From: Rectinema subterraneum
GTDB lineage: Bacteria; Spirochaetota; Spirochaetia; Treponematales; Rectinemataceae
Direction: 5' to 3'
Length of the DNA: 64,000 nt
NCBI GenBank assembly: GCA_009768935.1
Contig: WESA01000007.1
Location: forward strand, 1 to 64,000
This document shows positions 1-8,603 of the stretch, in pieces (position 1 is the stretch's first letter; each line of letters begins with the position of its first letter). The notes under the pieces are model-generated. The model worked only from the letters and a program-made list of their open reading frames with translations. It did not search any database and was not told the DNA's origin. The position numbers were made by a program, and so were the translations under genes.

Positions 1-2
1 TT

Positions 3-782
3 CCTATGCCGCTCGCGATGGTGCTCGCGCTTGTGATAAGCACCACATGCGGGCTTATCAACGGCCTTCTGCAGATCAAGTTCCGCGAACTTTCGGCGAC
101 CATCATCACGCTCAGCACGATGACTGTCTATCGCGGCATTGCCTATGTCATTCTCGAAGACAGATCTGCAGGGCGCTTCCCCTCCTGGTTCAGTTTCCTT
201 GCGTGGGGATACATCGGAAAGGTGCCATTCATCTTGATTGTGTTTGTTCTGGCGGCGATCGTGTTCGCGGTTCTTTTGCATACAACGCGATTCGGGCGCA
301 TGGTGTTCGCGGTCGGCAACAACAAGACCGCGTGCGAATACTCAGGAATCAGAACAGGGCGGATCATCCTTGGGGTGAGCGTGATCACGGGGCTTATGGC
401 GGGTTTTACCTCGCTCTTTCTCACCTCGCGCATGGGGAGCACGCGCCCGAATGTCGCGCTTGGCTATGAACTCGATGTCATCGCCATGACAGTGCTCGGC
501 GGCATCAGCACGAGCGGCGGCAAGGGAAGAATTGCGGGGCCGCTTATTTCGATATTCCTTATAGGATTTTTAAACTATGGACTTGGCCTGCGGAATGTTT
601 CCGCGCAAGTTTTGCTCATTATTCTCGGTTTTCTGCTCATTCTGTCGGTGCTTGTACAGAATTTCACCGACAGGCCGAGGCAGAAGTCTTCTTCAAAATC
701 GGGGAAATCGGCCGCTCCAACGCATCGGTCTGATGCAGGAAGCGGATCAGATATTCACGGAAATTCAGCTCAAGGAGGCTGA
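3..782 (+). CDS. Rhamnose-type ABC transporter permease (5'-truncated by window edge)
   Basis: Inner-membrane permease of the RbsC/AraH family (BPD_transp_2), most likely one of the two permeases of an L-rhamnose ABC importer. The frame is open to the left edge, so the true start lies outside; about 260 residues are present against roughly 320-340 for the family. Several hydrophobic helices and the family loop GGISTSGGKGRIAG are visible. The C-terminal ~35 residues are an unusual Ser/Gly/Arg-rich polar tail. Its TGA lies 1 bp before the ATG of the binding protein. The substrate is inferred from rhaM and rhaA downstream; the ATPase and any rhamnulokinase must lie to the left. Confidence 0.85.
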   Translation, partial: PMPLAMVLALVISTTCGLINGLLQIKFRELSATIITLSTMTVYRGIAYVILEDRSAGRFPSWFSFLAWGYIGKVPFILIVFVLAAIVFAVLLHTTRFGRMVFAVGNNKTACEYSGIRTGRIILGVSVITGLMAGFTSLFLTSRMGSTRPNVALGYELDVIAMTVLGGISTSGGKGRIAGPLISIFLIGFLNYGLGLRNVSAQVLLIILGFLLILSVLVQNFTDRPRQKSSSKSGKSAAPTHRSDAGSGSDIHGNSAQGG

Positions 783-783
783 C

Positions 784-1797
784 ATGAAAAAAACATTCAC
801 AGTGGTAGCGCTGGTGCTGATCGCACTGGCACTGGTCATGCCTGCATCGGTGTTTGCCGCAGAAAAGGCGAAATATGCCATTGTGTTCAAAAACACTGGC
901 AACCCCTACGGCGAAAAACAGATGGAAGGCTTCAAAAACGGCATCGAGGAACAAGGCTTCGAGGCGATTCTCCGCGCTCCGGATCTGCCCACCGCTGAGG
1001 CGCAGATTCAGATCATCGAGCAGCTGATTGCCCAGAAAGTCGCTGCGATCTGCATCGTCGGCAACGACTACGATGCCCTCGGCCCGGTCCTCAAAAAAGC
1101 GACCGCGCAGGGAATCAAAGTCTTCTCGCTCGATTCCTCGGTCAATCCCCAGGCACGCCTTACCCACGTCAACCAGGCGGACTCCGAGAAGATCGGCCAG
1201 ACCCTCATCAAGGCTGCGTACGACATGGCAGGCGGTAAAGGCGAAATCGCCATTCTCTCCGCGACGAGCCAGGCTTCCAACCAGAACATCTGGATCGACT
1301 TCATGAAGAAAGAGCTGGCAAAGCCCGAATACAAAAACCTCAAGCTCGTCAAGGTCGCCTATGGCGATGACCTGCGCGACAAGTCCGTATCCGAGACCGA
1401 AGGGCTCCTCCGCTCCTATCCGAACCTGAAGGTCATCATCGCCCCGACCACCGTCGGCATTGCGGCAGCTGGCAAAGTGCTCACCGACAAGGGCCTCAAG
1501 GGCAAAGTGATGCTCACCGGCCTCGGCCTGCCTTCGGAAATGGCTGAGTACATCGAAAACGGCGTGTGCCCCTACATGTTCCTGTGGAACCCGATCGATG
1601 TCGGCTATCTCGGTGCCTATGTTGGCACCGCGCTTGTGAGTGGCAAGATCACCGGCAAGGTCGGCGACAAGTTCAGCGCAGGACGGCTTGGCAACTACAC
1701 CATTACCAAGGCACCCGATGGCGGAACAGAAGTCCTGCTCGGACCGCCGTTCAAATTCGACAAGAGCAACATCAACGATTGGAAGAAAGTGTACTAA
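784..1797 (+). CDS. rhaS: Rhamnose ABC transporter periplasmic substrate-binding protein
   Basis: Periplasmic binding protein of the RhaS/LsrB branch (Peripla_BP_4), 337 residues. It has a clear signal peptide (MKKTFTVVALVLIALALVM, cleavage probably after VFA). ATG 784 was chosen because AAGGAGG lies at 772-778 and the permease stops 1 bp upstream; longer in-frame starts would run through the permease gene. The body has the sugar-binding fold landmarks (NTGNPYGEKQ near the N-terminus, IIEQLIAQKV). The rhamnose assignment rests on the adjacent mutarotase and isomerase. The gene is followed by a strong hairpin before rhaM. Confidence 0.88.
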   Translation: MKKTFTVVALVLIALALVMPASVFAAEKAKYAIVFKNTGNPYGEKQMEGFKNGIEEQGFEAILRAPDLPTAEAQIQIIEQLIAQKVAAICIVGNDYDALGPVLKKATAQGIKVFSLDSSVNPQARLTHVNQADSEKIGQTLIKAAYDMAGGKGEIAILSATSQASNQNIWIDFMKKELAKPEYKNLKLVKVAYGDDLRDKSVSETEGLLRSYPNLKVIIAPTTVGIAAAGKVLTDKGLKGKVMLTGLGLPSEMAEYIENGVCPYMFLWNPIDVGYLGAYVGTALVSGKITGKVGDKFSAGRLGNYTITKAPDGGTEVLLGPPFKFDKSNINDWKKVY

Positions 1798-1812
1798 AGC
1801 GATGCAGCAGGT

Positions 1813-1867
1813 GCGCAGGCCGGCTTTCGAGCTGGCCTGCGCTATGAAAGAAAGCGGCGCGCCGCTT
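1813..1867 (+). other. Intergenic hairpins after rhaS
   Basis: Arms GCGCAGGCC (1813-1821) and GGCCTGCGC (1834-1842) form a perfect 9-bp stem, followed by a second palindrome AAGCGGCGCGCCGCTT (1852-1867). No T-run follows, so these look like mRNA-stabilising or attenuating structures in the rhaS-rhaM gap rather than full terminators. This would give more binding protein than downstream enzyme. Confidence 0.6.
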
Positions 1868-1916
1868 CAAAAGCGAAAGCGGCAGCCGTACGTGCACCCT
1901 ATTTCAGGAGCAAGTC

Positions 1917-2231
1917 ATGAAGAGAAATGCATTTGCGATGCAGCTCAAACCCGGAAACGAAGCCGAGTACAAGCGCCGCCACGACCAGATCTGGCCCGAG
2001 CTCAAGGCCGAACTCAGAAAAGCAGGCGTTTCGGACTATTCGATTTATCTCGACCCTGAAACCATGCGCTTGTTCGCAATCCAGAGCCTTGCGGATGACG
2101 AAACGAGCAGCACGCTCCCGGAAAGCCCCATTGTTCGCAAATGGTGGGACTCGATGAAAGACCTCATGGAAACGAATCCGGACAATTCTCCCAAGGTGTG
2201 GCCGCTCACCGAAATGTTCCATATGGATTGA
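1917..2231 (+). CDS. rhaM: L-rhamnose mutarotase
   Basis: Interconverts alpha- and beta-L-rhamnopyranose so that the isomerase receives its preferred anomer; cytosolic. The 104 residues equal the usual family length. Family landmarks include the opening MKRNAFAMQLKPG, the segment YKRRHDQIWPEL carrying the catalytic-region His, and the C-terminal KWWDSMKDLM followed by a short acidic end. AGGAGCAAGTC just upstream gives a Shine-Dalgarno. It lies between the binding protein and the aldolase in the rhamnose operon. Confidence 0.95.
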   Translation: MKRNAFAMQLKPGNEAEYKRRHDQIWPELKAELRKAGVSDYSIYLDPETMRLFAIQSLADDETSSTLPESPIVRKWWDSMKDLMETNPDNSPKVWPLTEMFHMD

Positions 2232-2267
2232 GCTGGCGCGAATTGTGTGGCAGCAAAAAGGCAAATA

Positions 2268-3422
2268 ATGAACCTTGAAACATTGATTGAGATTTCGCGC
2301 CGCTATGGCGCAGACCCCGACTACGTCCTCGCGGGCGGCGGCAACACCTCTCTGAAAGATGGAGACGTGATTGCTGTCAAAGCTTCGGGTGCGCTGCTCG
2401 GGACAATTGACGAAAATGGCTTTGTGCAGCTTTCTCTTTCCAAGCTGCGTGCGTTATTCGATATGGCGCTGCCTTCTGATTCTGAGGCACGAGAAAAAAT
2501 CGTGCTTGAAAAATTGCTTGAGGCACGGCTTCCGGGGCAGACGCGCAGGCCGAGTGTGGAAACCCTGCTGCATGCGCTGTTCCCGTATCGATTTGTAATC
2601 CATTTGCATCCTGCGCTTGTCAATGGCATGCTGTGTTCGCGCCAAGCGCTGAGCGCAGCGGAAACGCTCTTCAGGAATGAGGCGTCGGTCCTTCCTTATA
2701 TTACGCCCGGCTATATCCTTGCGGATGCTGTGCGCCGGGTTTTTGAACATCGAACATCATCAGGCATGAGCCCACCAAAAATATTGTTTTTGCAGAACCA
2801 TGGCGTGTTTGTCGCGGAGGATTCGGTCGAGGAAATTGAGGCGCTGTATGCGCATATCTTTGAGACATTGAAGGCGAAGGTGCAGCCGCTTCCGGAAGAA
2901 GGCCTGAGAGGTGGGCCTGCGCGCGGGTATGAGGCTGCGATTGCTGCGGTTGCCGAAAAGGCTGTCGAAACAGCAGCCACGAAATTTAACGTACGATTTT
3001 TCTTTACGTCAAATTCGCTGATTGGCCATTTCCTGGCCAGCCCCGAGGCATTCGTGCCCCTGTCTAGTCCATTCACCCCCGACCACATCGTCTATGCCGG
3101 CGCCTGGCCTCTCTTTGTGAATATCTCCGAGGCACAATCTTCGGAACACCTCATTTCCAAAATCGACGAATACCGCATCCGCTACCAGGAAATGCCGAAA
3201 ATCATTGCAATCCAGAATCTCGGTATTTTCGGGCTTGGGCAGGACGAGAGCGCAGCCAAACGCGCCTGTGAGCTTTTTGGCGATGCAGCAAAAATCGCCT
3301 GGTATGCGCGCTCATTTGGGAGCGTGCATCCTATGCAACCTGCAGATATCGAATTCATACGAAGCTGGGAAGTCGAAAAATACCGCGCATCCATTGCAGC
3401 GAGCTCGAATCCCGCTTCCTGA
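2268..3422 (+). CDS. Class II aldolase, probable rhamnulose-1-phosphate aldolase
   Basis: Zn-dependent class II aldolase/adducin-family enzyme of 384 residues. It shows the phosphate/substrate-binding GGGNTSLK near residue 25, the metal-binding HLHP near residue 110 and a downstream FLQNHGVF. In length and motifs it resembles the aldolase half of bifunctional RhaE-type aldolase/dehydrogenase proteins, but the C-terminal SDR domain is absent. Expected reaction: L-rhamnulose-1-phosphate to dihydroxyacetone phosphate plus L-lactaldehyde. ATG 2268 has AAAGG at proper spacing; an upstream GTG at 2247 is less likely. It is not the short E. coli RhaD type. Substrate is inferred from context. Confidence 0.8.
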   Translation: MNLETLIEISRRYGADPDYVLAGGGNTSLKDGDVIAVKASGALLGTIDENGFVQLSLSKLRALFDMALPSDSEAREKIVLEKLLEARLPGQTRRPSVETLLHALFPYRFVIHLHPALVNGMLCSRQALSAAETLFRNEASVLPYITPGYILADAVRRVFEHRTSSGMSPPKILFLQNHGVFVAEDSVEEIEALYAHIFETLKAKVQPLPEEGLRGGPARGYEAAIAAVAEKAVETAATKFNVRFFFTSNSLIGHFLASPEAFVPLSSPFTPDHIVYAGAWPLFVNISEAQSSEHLISKIDEYRIRYQEMPKIIAIQNLGIFGLGQDESAAKRACELFGDAAKIAWYARSFGSVHPMQPADIEFIRSWEVEKYRASIAASSNPAS

Positions 3423-3456
3423 AATATTGCAGTAGAGAGAAGGGAGGATCACCTTT

Positions 3457-4713
3457 ATGTCCAGAATAGAGCAAGAATACAAATCAGCACGCGAAACCTA
3501 TGCCGATCTCGGAGTGGATACCGATCAGGCAATCAAAACACTTTCTTCGATCCCTCTCTCTATCCATTGCTGGCAAGGTGACGATGTCATCGGATTCGAC
3601 GGTGCGACATCCCTGAGCGGCGGAATCCTCGCTACCGGCAGTTATCCTGGCCGTGCTCGCAACGCCGAAGAGCTCAGAGCCGACGCCGCATTCGCCTTTG
3701 CGCATATTCCCGGACAGAAACGCTTCAATCTTCATGCCATGTATGCCGAGACAGGCGGCACTAAAGTCGAGCGCTCTGCCCTTCAGCCCCGCCATTTCGA
3801 TGCCTGGGTTGCCTGGGCAAAAGAACAGAAAATCGGCCTCGACTTCAACCCGACATTTTTCTCCCACCCCCTCGCTGCGAGCGGCTGGACCCTGGCCCAT
3901 CCCGATGAAAATATCCGCAAATACTGGATCGAGCACGGCAAGGCAAGCAGGCGCATCGCCCAGGCCATTGCCGACAGCCTCAAGGACGTCGTCGTCAATA
4001 ACCTCTGGGTACCCGACGGCTCGAAAGACATGCCCGCCGACAGGCTCGGCCCACGCCTCAGGCTCAAGGAATCCCTCGACGCCATCTACGCCGAGAAACT
4101 GCCCAACGACCGCGTTCTGGACGCTGTCGAATCCAAATTGTTCGGCATAGGCTCCGAATCCTATGTCCCCGGCTCGCATGAGTTCTATTTCGGATATGCT
4201 TCCCAAAAAGCCATCGGCCTCTGCTACGACATGGGCCATTTCCATCCAAACGAAAGCGTGGCAGACAAAATTTCGGCCACCCTGCTCTATGTGCCTTACC
4301 TCATCATCCATCTGAGCCGCGGTCTGCATTGGGACTCCGACCATATCGTCATCTGGAACGATGCAATAACCGATGTCTGCCGCGAAATCATCCGCATGCG
4401 CGTGTGGGACAGAATTCACCTCGCGCTCGATTACTTCGATTCCTCAGTCAACCGCATTTCCGCCTGGATTATCGGTGCGCGCAGTGCCCAGCGAGCCCTC
4501 CTCTATGCCCTCCTCGAACCCGTGGAAGCTATGCGAACCGAAGAAGAGCGCGGCGATTTCGGAAGCAGACTCGCCCTCATCGAAGAATCGCGCTCCCTGC
4601 CCTTTGCCGCCGTCTGGCGCCATTACTGCGAAATGCAGAATGTCCCGGCAGGCCCGGAATGGATTGATAACGTCAAGGAGTACGAGAAGAAGGTACTGGC
4701 GGGGCGCGCGTAG
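3457..4713 (+). CDS. rhaA: L-rhamnose isomerase
   Basis: Cytosolic TIM-barrel metalloenzyme converting L-rhamnose to L-rhamnulose. At 418 residues it matches the RhaA family length (about 419) and is collinear with E. coli RhaA: SIHCWQGDDV near residue 35, ATGSYPGRARN, GLDFNPTFFSHPL, KLFGIGSESY, DMGHFHPNE and WDSDHIV supply the metal and substrate ligands. GAGAAGGGAGG before the ATG gives the ribosome site. It is the last recognisable gene of the rhamnose operon here. The last few codons plus the stop are duplicated about 60 bp downstream. Confidence 0.97.
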   Translation: MSRIEQEYKSARETYADLGVDTDQAIKTLSSIPLSIHCWQGDDVIGFDGATSLSGGILATGSYPGRARNAEELRADAAFAFAHIPGQKRFNLHAMYAETGGTKVERSALQPRHFDAWVAWAKEQKIGLDFNPTFFSHPLAASGWTLAHPDENIRKYWIEHGKASRRIAQAIADSLKDVVVNNLWVPDGSKDMPADRLGPRLRLKESLDAIYAEKLPNDRVLDAVESKLFGIGSESYVPGSHEFYFGYASQKAIGLCYDMGHFHPNESVADKISATLLYVPYLIIHLSRGLHWDSDHIVIWNDAITDVCREIIRMRVWDRIHLALDYFDSSVNRISAWIIGARSAQRALLYALLEPVEAMRTEEERGDFGSRLALIEESRSLPFAAVWRHYCEMQNVPAGPEWIDNVKEYEKKVLAGRA

Positions 4714-4781
4714 GGCATACCAACTCAGCGCAATACAGAGCTCGCAAAACAACGTACTGGCGGGGCGCGCATAGGGCATAC
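4693..4781 (+). repeat. Direct duplication of the rhaA 3' end
   Basis: A 28-bp segment spanning the last codons and stop of rhaA (4693-4720) recurs at 4754-4781 with one mismatch (GCGCGCG versus GCGCGCA). The copies are 61 bp apart, and the second directly precedes the photolyase promoter. It looks like a short local duplication anchored on the gene end. Confidence 0.8.
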
Positions 4782-4784
4782 AGC

Positions 4785-4793
4785 TGCTATACT
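4785..4793 (+). promoter_or_regulatory. Extended -10 promoter for the photolyase gene
   Basis: TGcTATACT is an extended -10 element ending 8 nt before the ATG at 4802. A start of transcription about 7 nt downstream would leave almost no 5' leader, and there is no Shine-Dalgarno. No convincing -35 was seen. Confidence 0.5.
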
Positions 4794-4801
4794 GCAGATG
4801 T

Positions 4802-6187
4802 ATGAGAGAAGAACGTCTTCATGAATGCAATCAAAAACCCGAACGCCCTGGCAAGTATGTGCTGTACTGGATGCAGGCTTCGCTCAGAGGAGAAGGAAAT
4901 CTAGCCCTCGACTGGGCTGTCCAAGAAGCGAACCGCCTGAAGCTGCCGCTGATTGCGGTATTCTGTGTTCTGAGCTCGTATGGACAAGCGAATATTCTGC
5001 ACTATCGCTATCTTTTGCAAGGCCTTATCGAGGCAAAAGCAGGCCTCGAAACCAAAGGAATCGGGCTTTGGCTCTTCAAAGGCGACCCTACACAGATTAT
5101 ACCGGACCTGGCTGGGCAAGCAGCGCTCATAGTGATGGACGTGGGATACTTGCGACATCAGCAGCTCTGGAAACAGACAATAAGCGCCAAAGTGGACTGT
5201 CGCGCAGTGTGGATCGAAAGCAATATTTTGGTTCCCGTGAAAACAGCTTCGCCAAAAGAGGAATGGTCCGCTTATACCCTTCGCAGAAAGCTAGAGCGCC
5301 TTAAAGATGATTTTATCGATATAGCGCCTGAATGCATCCCTCGACAATCTTCTTTGTCCATGGAACCCGATAGCTGTCTTTATCACCTCATGGTTCAGAA
5401 CATAGAAGAATTGCTGCTCGCGCCTCCGGGGAGCGTGCCTGCGCGAATGAAAGAACAAAAAACAGATGAGCTTCCGGGATATAGCGCAGCTCTGGCGCGC
5501 TACGACAGGTTTATTGCCGAACGCTTGGACTGTTATCCAGAAAACAAGAATAATCCTTCGATTGATGGTACTTCGCGAATGAGCGCGGCTCTGCACTTCG
5601 GCTTCATTTCGCCTATACAAATGGTCGAGCGGCTTTTGCGCCATCTGGATATTAAAAAGACAGATGAATGCATCCATCCCGGCGCATCAGCCTTTTTAGA
5701 AGAACTGATAGTCCGTCGAGAGCTAGCTATCAATTTTTGCTATTACCGAAAGGATTATGACCGGCCTTCTTCCTTGCCTGACTGGGCAAAAAGAACACTG
5801 CAGAAATGCGAGCGCAACCCCCGCGAGAGGTATTACAGCATAGACCAGCTGGAAGCAGCGCAGACCGAAGATCCGTATTGGAATGCCGCCCAGAATCAGA
5901 TGGTCAAAACAGGCTACATGCATGGCTATATGCGTATGTATTGGGGCAAGCGCCTCTTAGCTTGGACCCGAAACGTTGAGGAGGCCTGGCGAACGGCTAT
6001 CCTGCTTAATGATCAATATTCTCTGGATGGAAGAGATCCCAATGGGTACGCCGGAATCGCATGGTGCTTCGGAAAGCATGACAGACCATGGATGGAACGC
6101 CCGATATATGGAACCGTCAGATATATGAACGCCGCGGGCCTGCACCGGAAATTTGACGCAGATGAATATGCTGCCAAGCACAATTGA
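4802..6187 (+). CDS. phr: Class II CPD photolyase
   Basis: Repairs UV-induced cyclobutane pyrimidine dimers with FAD and blue light. The 461 residues fit class II photolyases. Landmarks are an N-terminal Rossmann-like antenna domain opening with YVLYWMQASLR, and the C-terminal FAD domain with GYMHGYMRMYWGKRLLAW, LNDQYSLDGRDPNGYAGIAW, IYGTVRYM and a final short tail typical of class II. No Shine-Dalgarno precedes the ATG; a promoter -10 lies 8 nt upstream, so the message may be leaderless. A photolyase implies exposure to light in a host or habitat not strictly dark. Its TGA overlaps a possible TTG start of the next frame. Confidence 0.95.
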   Translation: MREERLHECNQKPERPGKYVLYWMQASLRGEGNLALDWAVQEANRLKLPLIAVFCVLSSYGQANILHYRYLLQGLIEAKAGLETKGIGLWLFKGDPTQIIPDLAGQAALIVMDVGYLRHQQLWKQTISAKVDCRAVWIESNILVPVKTASPKEEWSAYTLRRKLERLKDDFIDIAPECIPRQSSLSMEPDSCLYHLMVQNIEELLLAPPGSVPARMKEQKTDELPGYSAALARYDRFIAERLDCYPENKNNPSIDGTSRMSAALHFGFISPIQMVERLLRHLDIKKTDECIHPGASAFLEELIVRRELAINFCYYRKDYDRPSSLPDWAKRTLQKCERNPRERYYSIDQLEAAQTEDPYWNAAQNQMVKTGYMHGYMRMYWGKRLLAWTRNVEEAWRTAILLNDQYSLDGRDPNGYAGIAWCFGKHDRPWMERPIYGTVRYMNAAGLHRKFDADEYAAKHN

Positions 6188-6253
6188 ATGCCACCTACCA
6201 TACGAGCCTTTTAATCAGCACAAAATCCTCCTGCACAGCAGAAGACAGAAGCT

Positions 6254-6282
6254 TTGTCATGGCTTTTCTTTTGCCTTATACT
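6254..6282 (+). promoter_or_regulatory. Sigma70-like promoter before the transglutaminase-like lipoprotein
   Basis: TTGTCA (6254-6259), a 17-nt spacer and TATACT (6277-6282) form a near-consensus promoter with expected transcript start near 6289. It lies inside the longest open frame of the next gene and overlaps its only in-frame ATG (6259), which argues for a start further downstream. Confidence 0.6.
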
Positions 6283-7881
6283 ATTAATATACCCCATAAT
6301 AAGATAGCTGAAAAATCGGAGAATCGCGGAACAGATAGCCTGAAATATCTCTGCCTGCGTTGCGTTGGTGGACTCTTCTATTTGCTGCTTCTGCTGGCAT
6401 CCTGCAGTACAAGCACTGTGGTACGTCCGATATCGTCATCTTCCATCAGCAAGGCCGAATTCGAAACGACGCTCGCCCGTTATGCAGCCAGAGAAAGCCC
6501 AGTTCCCCAGTACCGCACCGGCATAATAGATTCACGCATTGCGCGCGTAACAGCAGCAATGATCGCTGAAGCAGCCAAAGACCCCGATCAGTACCTCGCG
6601 CCGCTCGTCGCGGTTCTTATTGCCGGCGAGAGCGACCCGTTCATGCGAATCAAACTCATTCATGACTGGATTTCTGATACAATCACATACGATCTCGCTA
6701 TAGCATCGAAAAATACAGTGACCGGTCAGGACCTCGCTACGGTTCTTTCGACAAGGAGGGCAGTCTGTTCTGGATATACGCGGCTCTTTCAGAAAATGGC
6801 CGAGCTTGCGGGTTTCGAGGCACAGACAGTAAGCGGATTCACGAAGGGGCTCGGCCGCGAGTTCTCTTTCGATTTCCAGAACAGCCACGCGTGGAACATA
6901 GTGCGCATCGGGGACATGTGGTATTTTGTCGATACGACCTTCGATGCAGGGGCATTCCAGAGTCAGGCAGGAGCAAGCGGTGCCACAAGAGGCGGCGAAG
7001 CGGCTGCAGCCGGCAATACAGCAGGGAAATACTCAAAACGCTATAGCACGGATTACCTGTTCCCCGCCCCCATGCAGCTCCGATTTACCCATTTTCCGGA
7101 GCAAGCTGTGTATCAGCTGAGTCAGGCCCCCCTGGACCGCGAAACCTTCAAGAGCCAAGCGCTTGTCCAGCCTGGTTTTTTCCGGTACCACATGAGCATT
7201 GTTCAGCCGGGAAAGGCATCAGCAGATGAGCAGGCTGCGATTCCCGCTGCCTTTTTTGCCATGCAGCGCACAGAAAGCATATATACCATCGATATCGAAG
7301 CGCCTGAGGATATTTTGGTCGACGGCTCTCTGCTGGATTCAAAGAGCACCGAGATTCTGTCGACTGTTTTTCCGAGCCATATCGGCCCGACCCGGTGGCG
7401 CATCATGTTCGCCATACCAAAAGCAGGGACGTACAAAGCGCACATTTTTGCGGGCACGAGGAACGAAACCACTGTCGGCACAGCAGCCGCAGCTGGTTCA
7501 TCGGGATCTTCCGCCAATCGGCCACCGCCCACACCCGAAAAACTTGAAAGTGTTATGCAGTTCGTAATTGAAGGCTCAAAAGCCTATGCAGCAAATCCGC
7601 CTTTCCCGAAAATATATGGGCGCTATCACAACCCTGCAGGCGAACTGCTCGAGAGCCCGTTGTCCGGCGCTTTGAAGGCTGGCAGCACCGTTCATTTTGA
7701 GTATCATTCGATGGCACCGCATGTCGCGATCATCTACGAAACTACGTTTGTTCCCTTCGTGCGCGGCACGGATGGCATTTTCTGGCTGGATTTCAAGATT
7801 CCCGCGACGAAGGCGGTCAAGCTGGGCGTCTCCGAGGATAACACGCACTATAGCATTGTGCTCGCCTGGGATGTGCGCTGA
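6259..7881 (+). CDS. Transglutaminase-like lipoprotein
   Basis: Putative exported lipoprotein with a transglutaminase/cysteine-protease-like core. The catalytic triad is visible as Cys in RAVCSGYT, His in NSHAWN and Asp in VDTTFDAG. A low-complexity Ala/Gly stretch follows (around 6960-7025), then a large C-terminal region of beta character that I do not recognise. The lipobox LASC sits after FYLLLLL. With ATG 6259 the Cys is residue 49, leaving a long odd N-region; a CTG at 6340 would place it at residue 22, with Lys right after the start, and lies downstream of the promoter at 6254-6282. A TTG at 6184 is the longest alternative. Substrate is unknown; such proteins often act on envelope peptides. 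Confidence 0.75.
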   Translation: MAFLLPYTINIPHNKIAEKSENRGTDSLKYLCLRCVGGLFYLLLLLASCSTSTVVRPISSSSISKAEFETTLARYAARESPVPQYRTGIIDSRIARVTAAMIAEAAKDPDQYLAPLVAVLIAGESDPFMRIKLIHDWISDTITYDLAIASKNTVTGQDLATVLSTRRAVCSGYTRLFQKMAELAGFEAQTVSGFTKGLGREFSFDFQNSHAWNIVRIGDMWYFVDTTFDAGAFQSQAGASGATRGGEAAAAGNTAGKYSKRYSTDYLFPAPMQLRFTHFPEQAVYQLSQAPLDRETFKSQALVQPGFFRYHMSIVQPGKASADEQAAIPAAFFAMQRTESIYTIDIEAPEDILVDGSLLDSKSTEILSTVFPSHIGPTRWRIMFAIPKAGTYKAHIFAGTRNETTVGTAAAAGSSGSSANRPPPTPEKLESVMQFVIEGSKAYAANPPFPKIYGRYHNPAGELLESPLSGALKAGSTVHFEYHSMAPHVAIIYETTFVPFVRGTDGIFWLDFKIPATKAVKLGVSEDNTHYSIVLAWDVR

Positions 7882-7898
7882 GGCCGCGCTGCTGAACC

Positions 7899-8585
7899 TC
7901 ACCCTTCCAGATCAGTCCCATGCGAAGCCCGTTCGCGCTCCCTGATGGCGCGGATAAGGCTTTCCACATACTGGCGCGCCATGTCCTTGCAGCCAAGCCC
8001 GATCGCAATCGCGATTCCCAGCGCAATCGAACCAATCAGCAGCAGAAGCAGAATACTCACAATCGACTGCCCGAGGCCGAGCTGGTCGACGACCATCACA
8101 ACCACGATGATATATCCGACCGCGCGGATGAGCCTCTGGACAAGCGTCGCGGAGCCCATCCCCGCATTATTCATGATGGTCAGCACAAAATTCGAAAGAA
8201 AATTGACAATCAGCACCCCGATCGCAGCCGTGATTCCAGCTGCCAGAATTGTCGGAATCGCGCCGAAAAGCCACGACCAGATGGACTCAGCCGCGCGCTG
8301 ATCGAGCACCGAAGCTGCCATCGCCAGCACGAGGAGCATCACAACCCAGTACAGAAAAACCCCGATCAGCTTCGATGGCGCATACTGCACGTGACCTTTG
8401 CGCAAAAACTCGTTCACCCCGATCTTGCCTGCGAGCACATCGAATTTGAGCACCGCAAGTATTTTCGGCATAATGAGTTTCAAGATTTTTGCGATCGCCC
8501 AGCCCACCAGGAGGATAAGCGGAGCCCCGAGAGCCGATGGAAGGTCGCTCACCCATCGCCATATATTGTTCACAAATTCTGTCAT
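7899..8585 (-). CDS. Small multi-helix membrane protein, MscS/CmpX-like TM-helix family
   Basis: A 228-residue integral membrane protein with four to five hydrophobic helices and a conserved TM_helix-type organisation (WVSDLPSALGAPLILLVGW at the N-terminus, later VVDQLGLGQSIVSILLLLL), as in CmpX and TM portions of MscS-like proteins. The MscS beta-domain is absent, so channel activity is only a possibility. AAGGAGGGG precedes its ATG. It begins 18 bp after the stop of the opine-dehydrogenase-like gene on the same strand, so it is probably the fourth gene of that operon and might move the product or precursor. Confidence 0.75.
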   Translation of the reverse strand: MTEFVNNIWRWVSDLPSALGAPLILLVGWAIAKILKLIMPKILAVLKFDVLAGKIGVNEFLRKGHVQYAPSKLIGVFLYWVVMLLVLAMAASVLDQRAAESIWSWLFGAIPTILAAGITAAIGVLIVNFLSNFVLTIMNNAGMGSATLVQRLIRAVGYIIVVVMVVDQLGLGQSIVSILLLLLIGSIALGIAIAIGLGCKDMARQYVESLIRAIRERERASHGTDLEG

Positions 8586-8603
8586 TTTTCCCCTCCTTGA
8601 TTT

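Noticed and set aside
3484..4419. Long minus-strand open frame (311 codons) opposite rhaA
   Set aside because: rhaA is unmistakable on the plus strand; the antisense frame has no recognisable motif and arises from codon bias.
7920..8600. 226-codon plus-strand frame opposite the TM-helix protein
   Set aside because: His/Arg-rich, no start signals; the minus-strand protein has convincing membrane helices.
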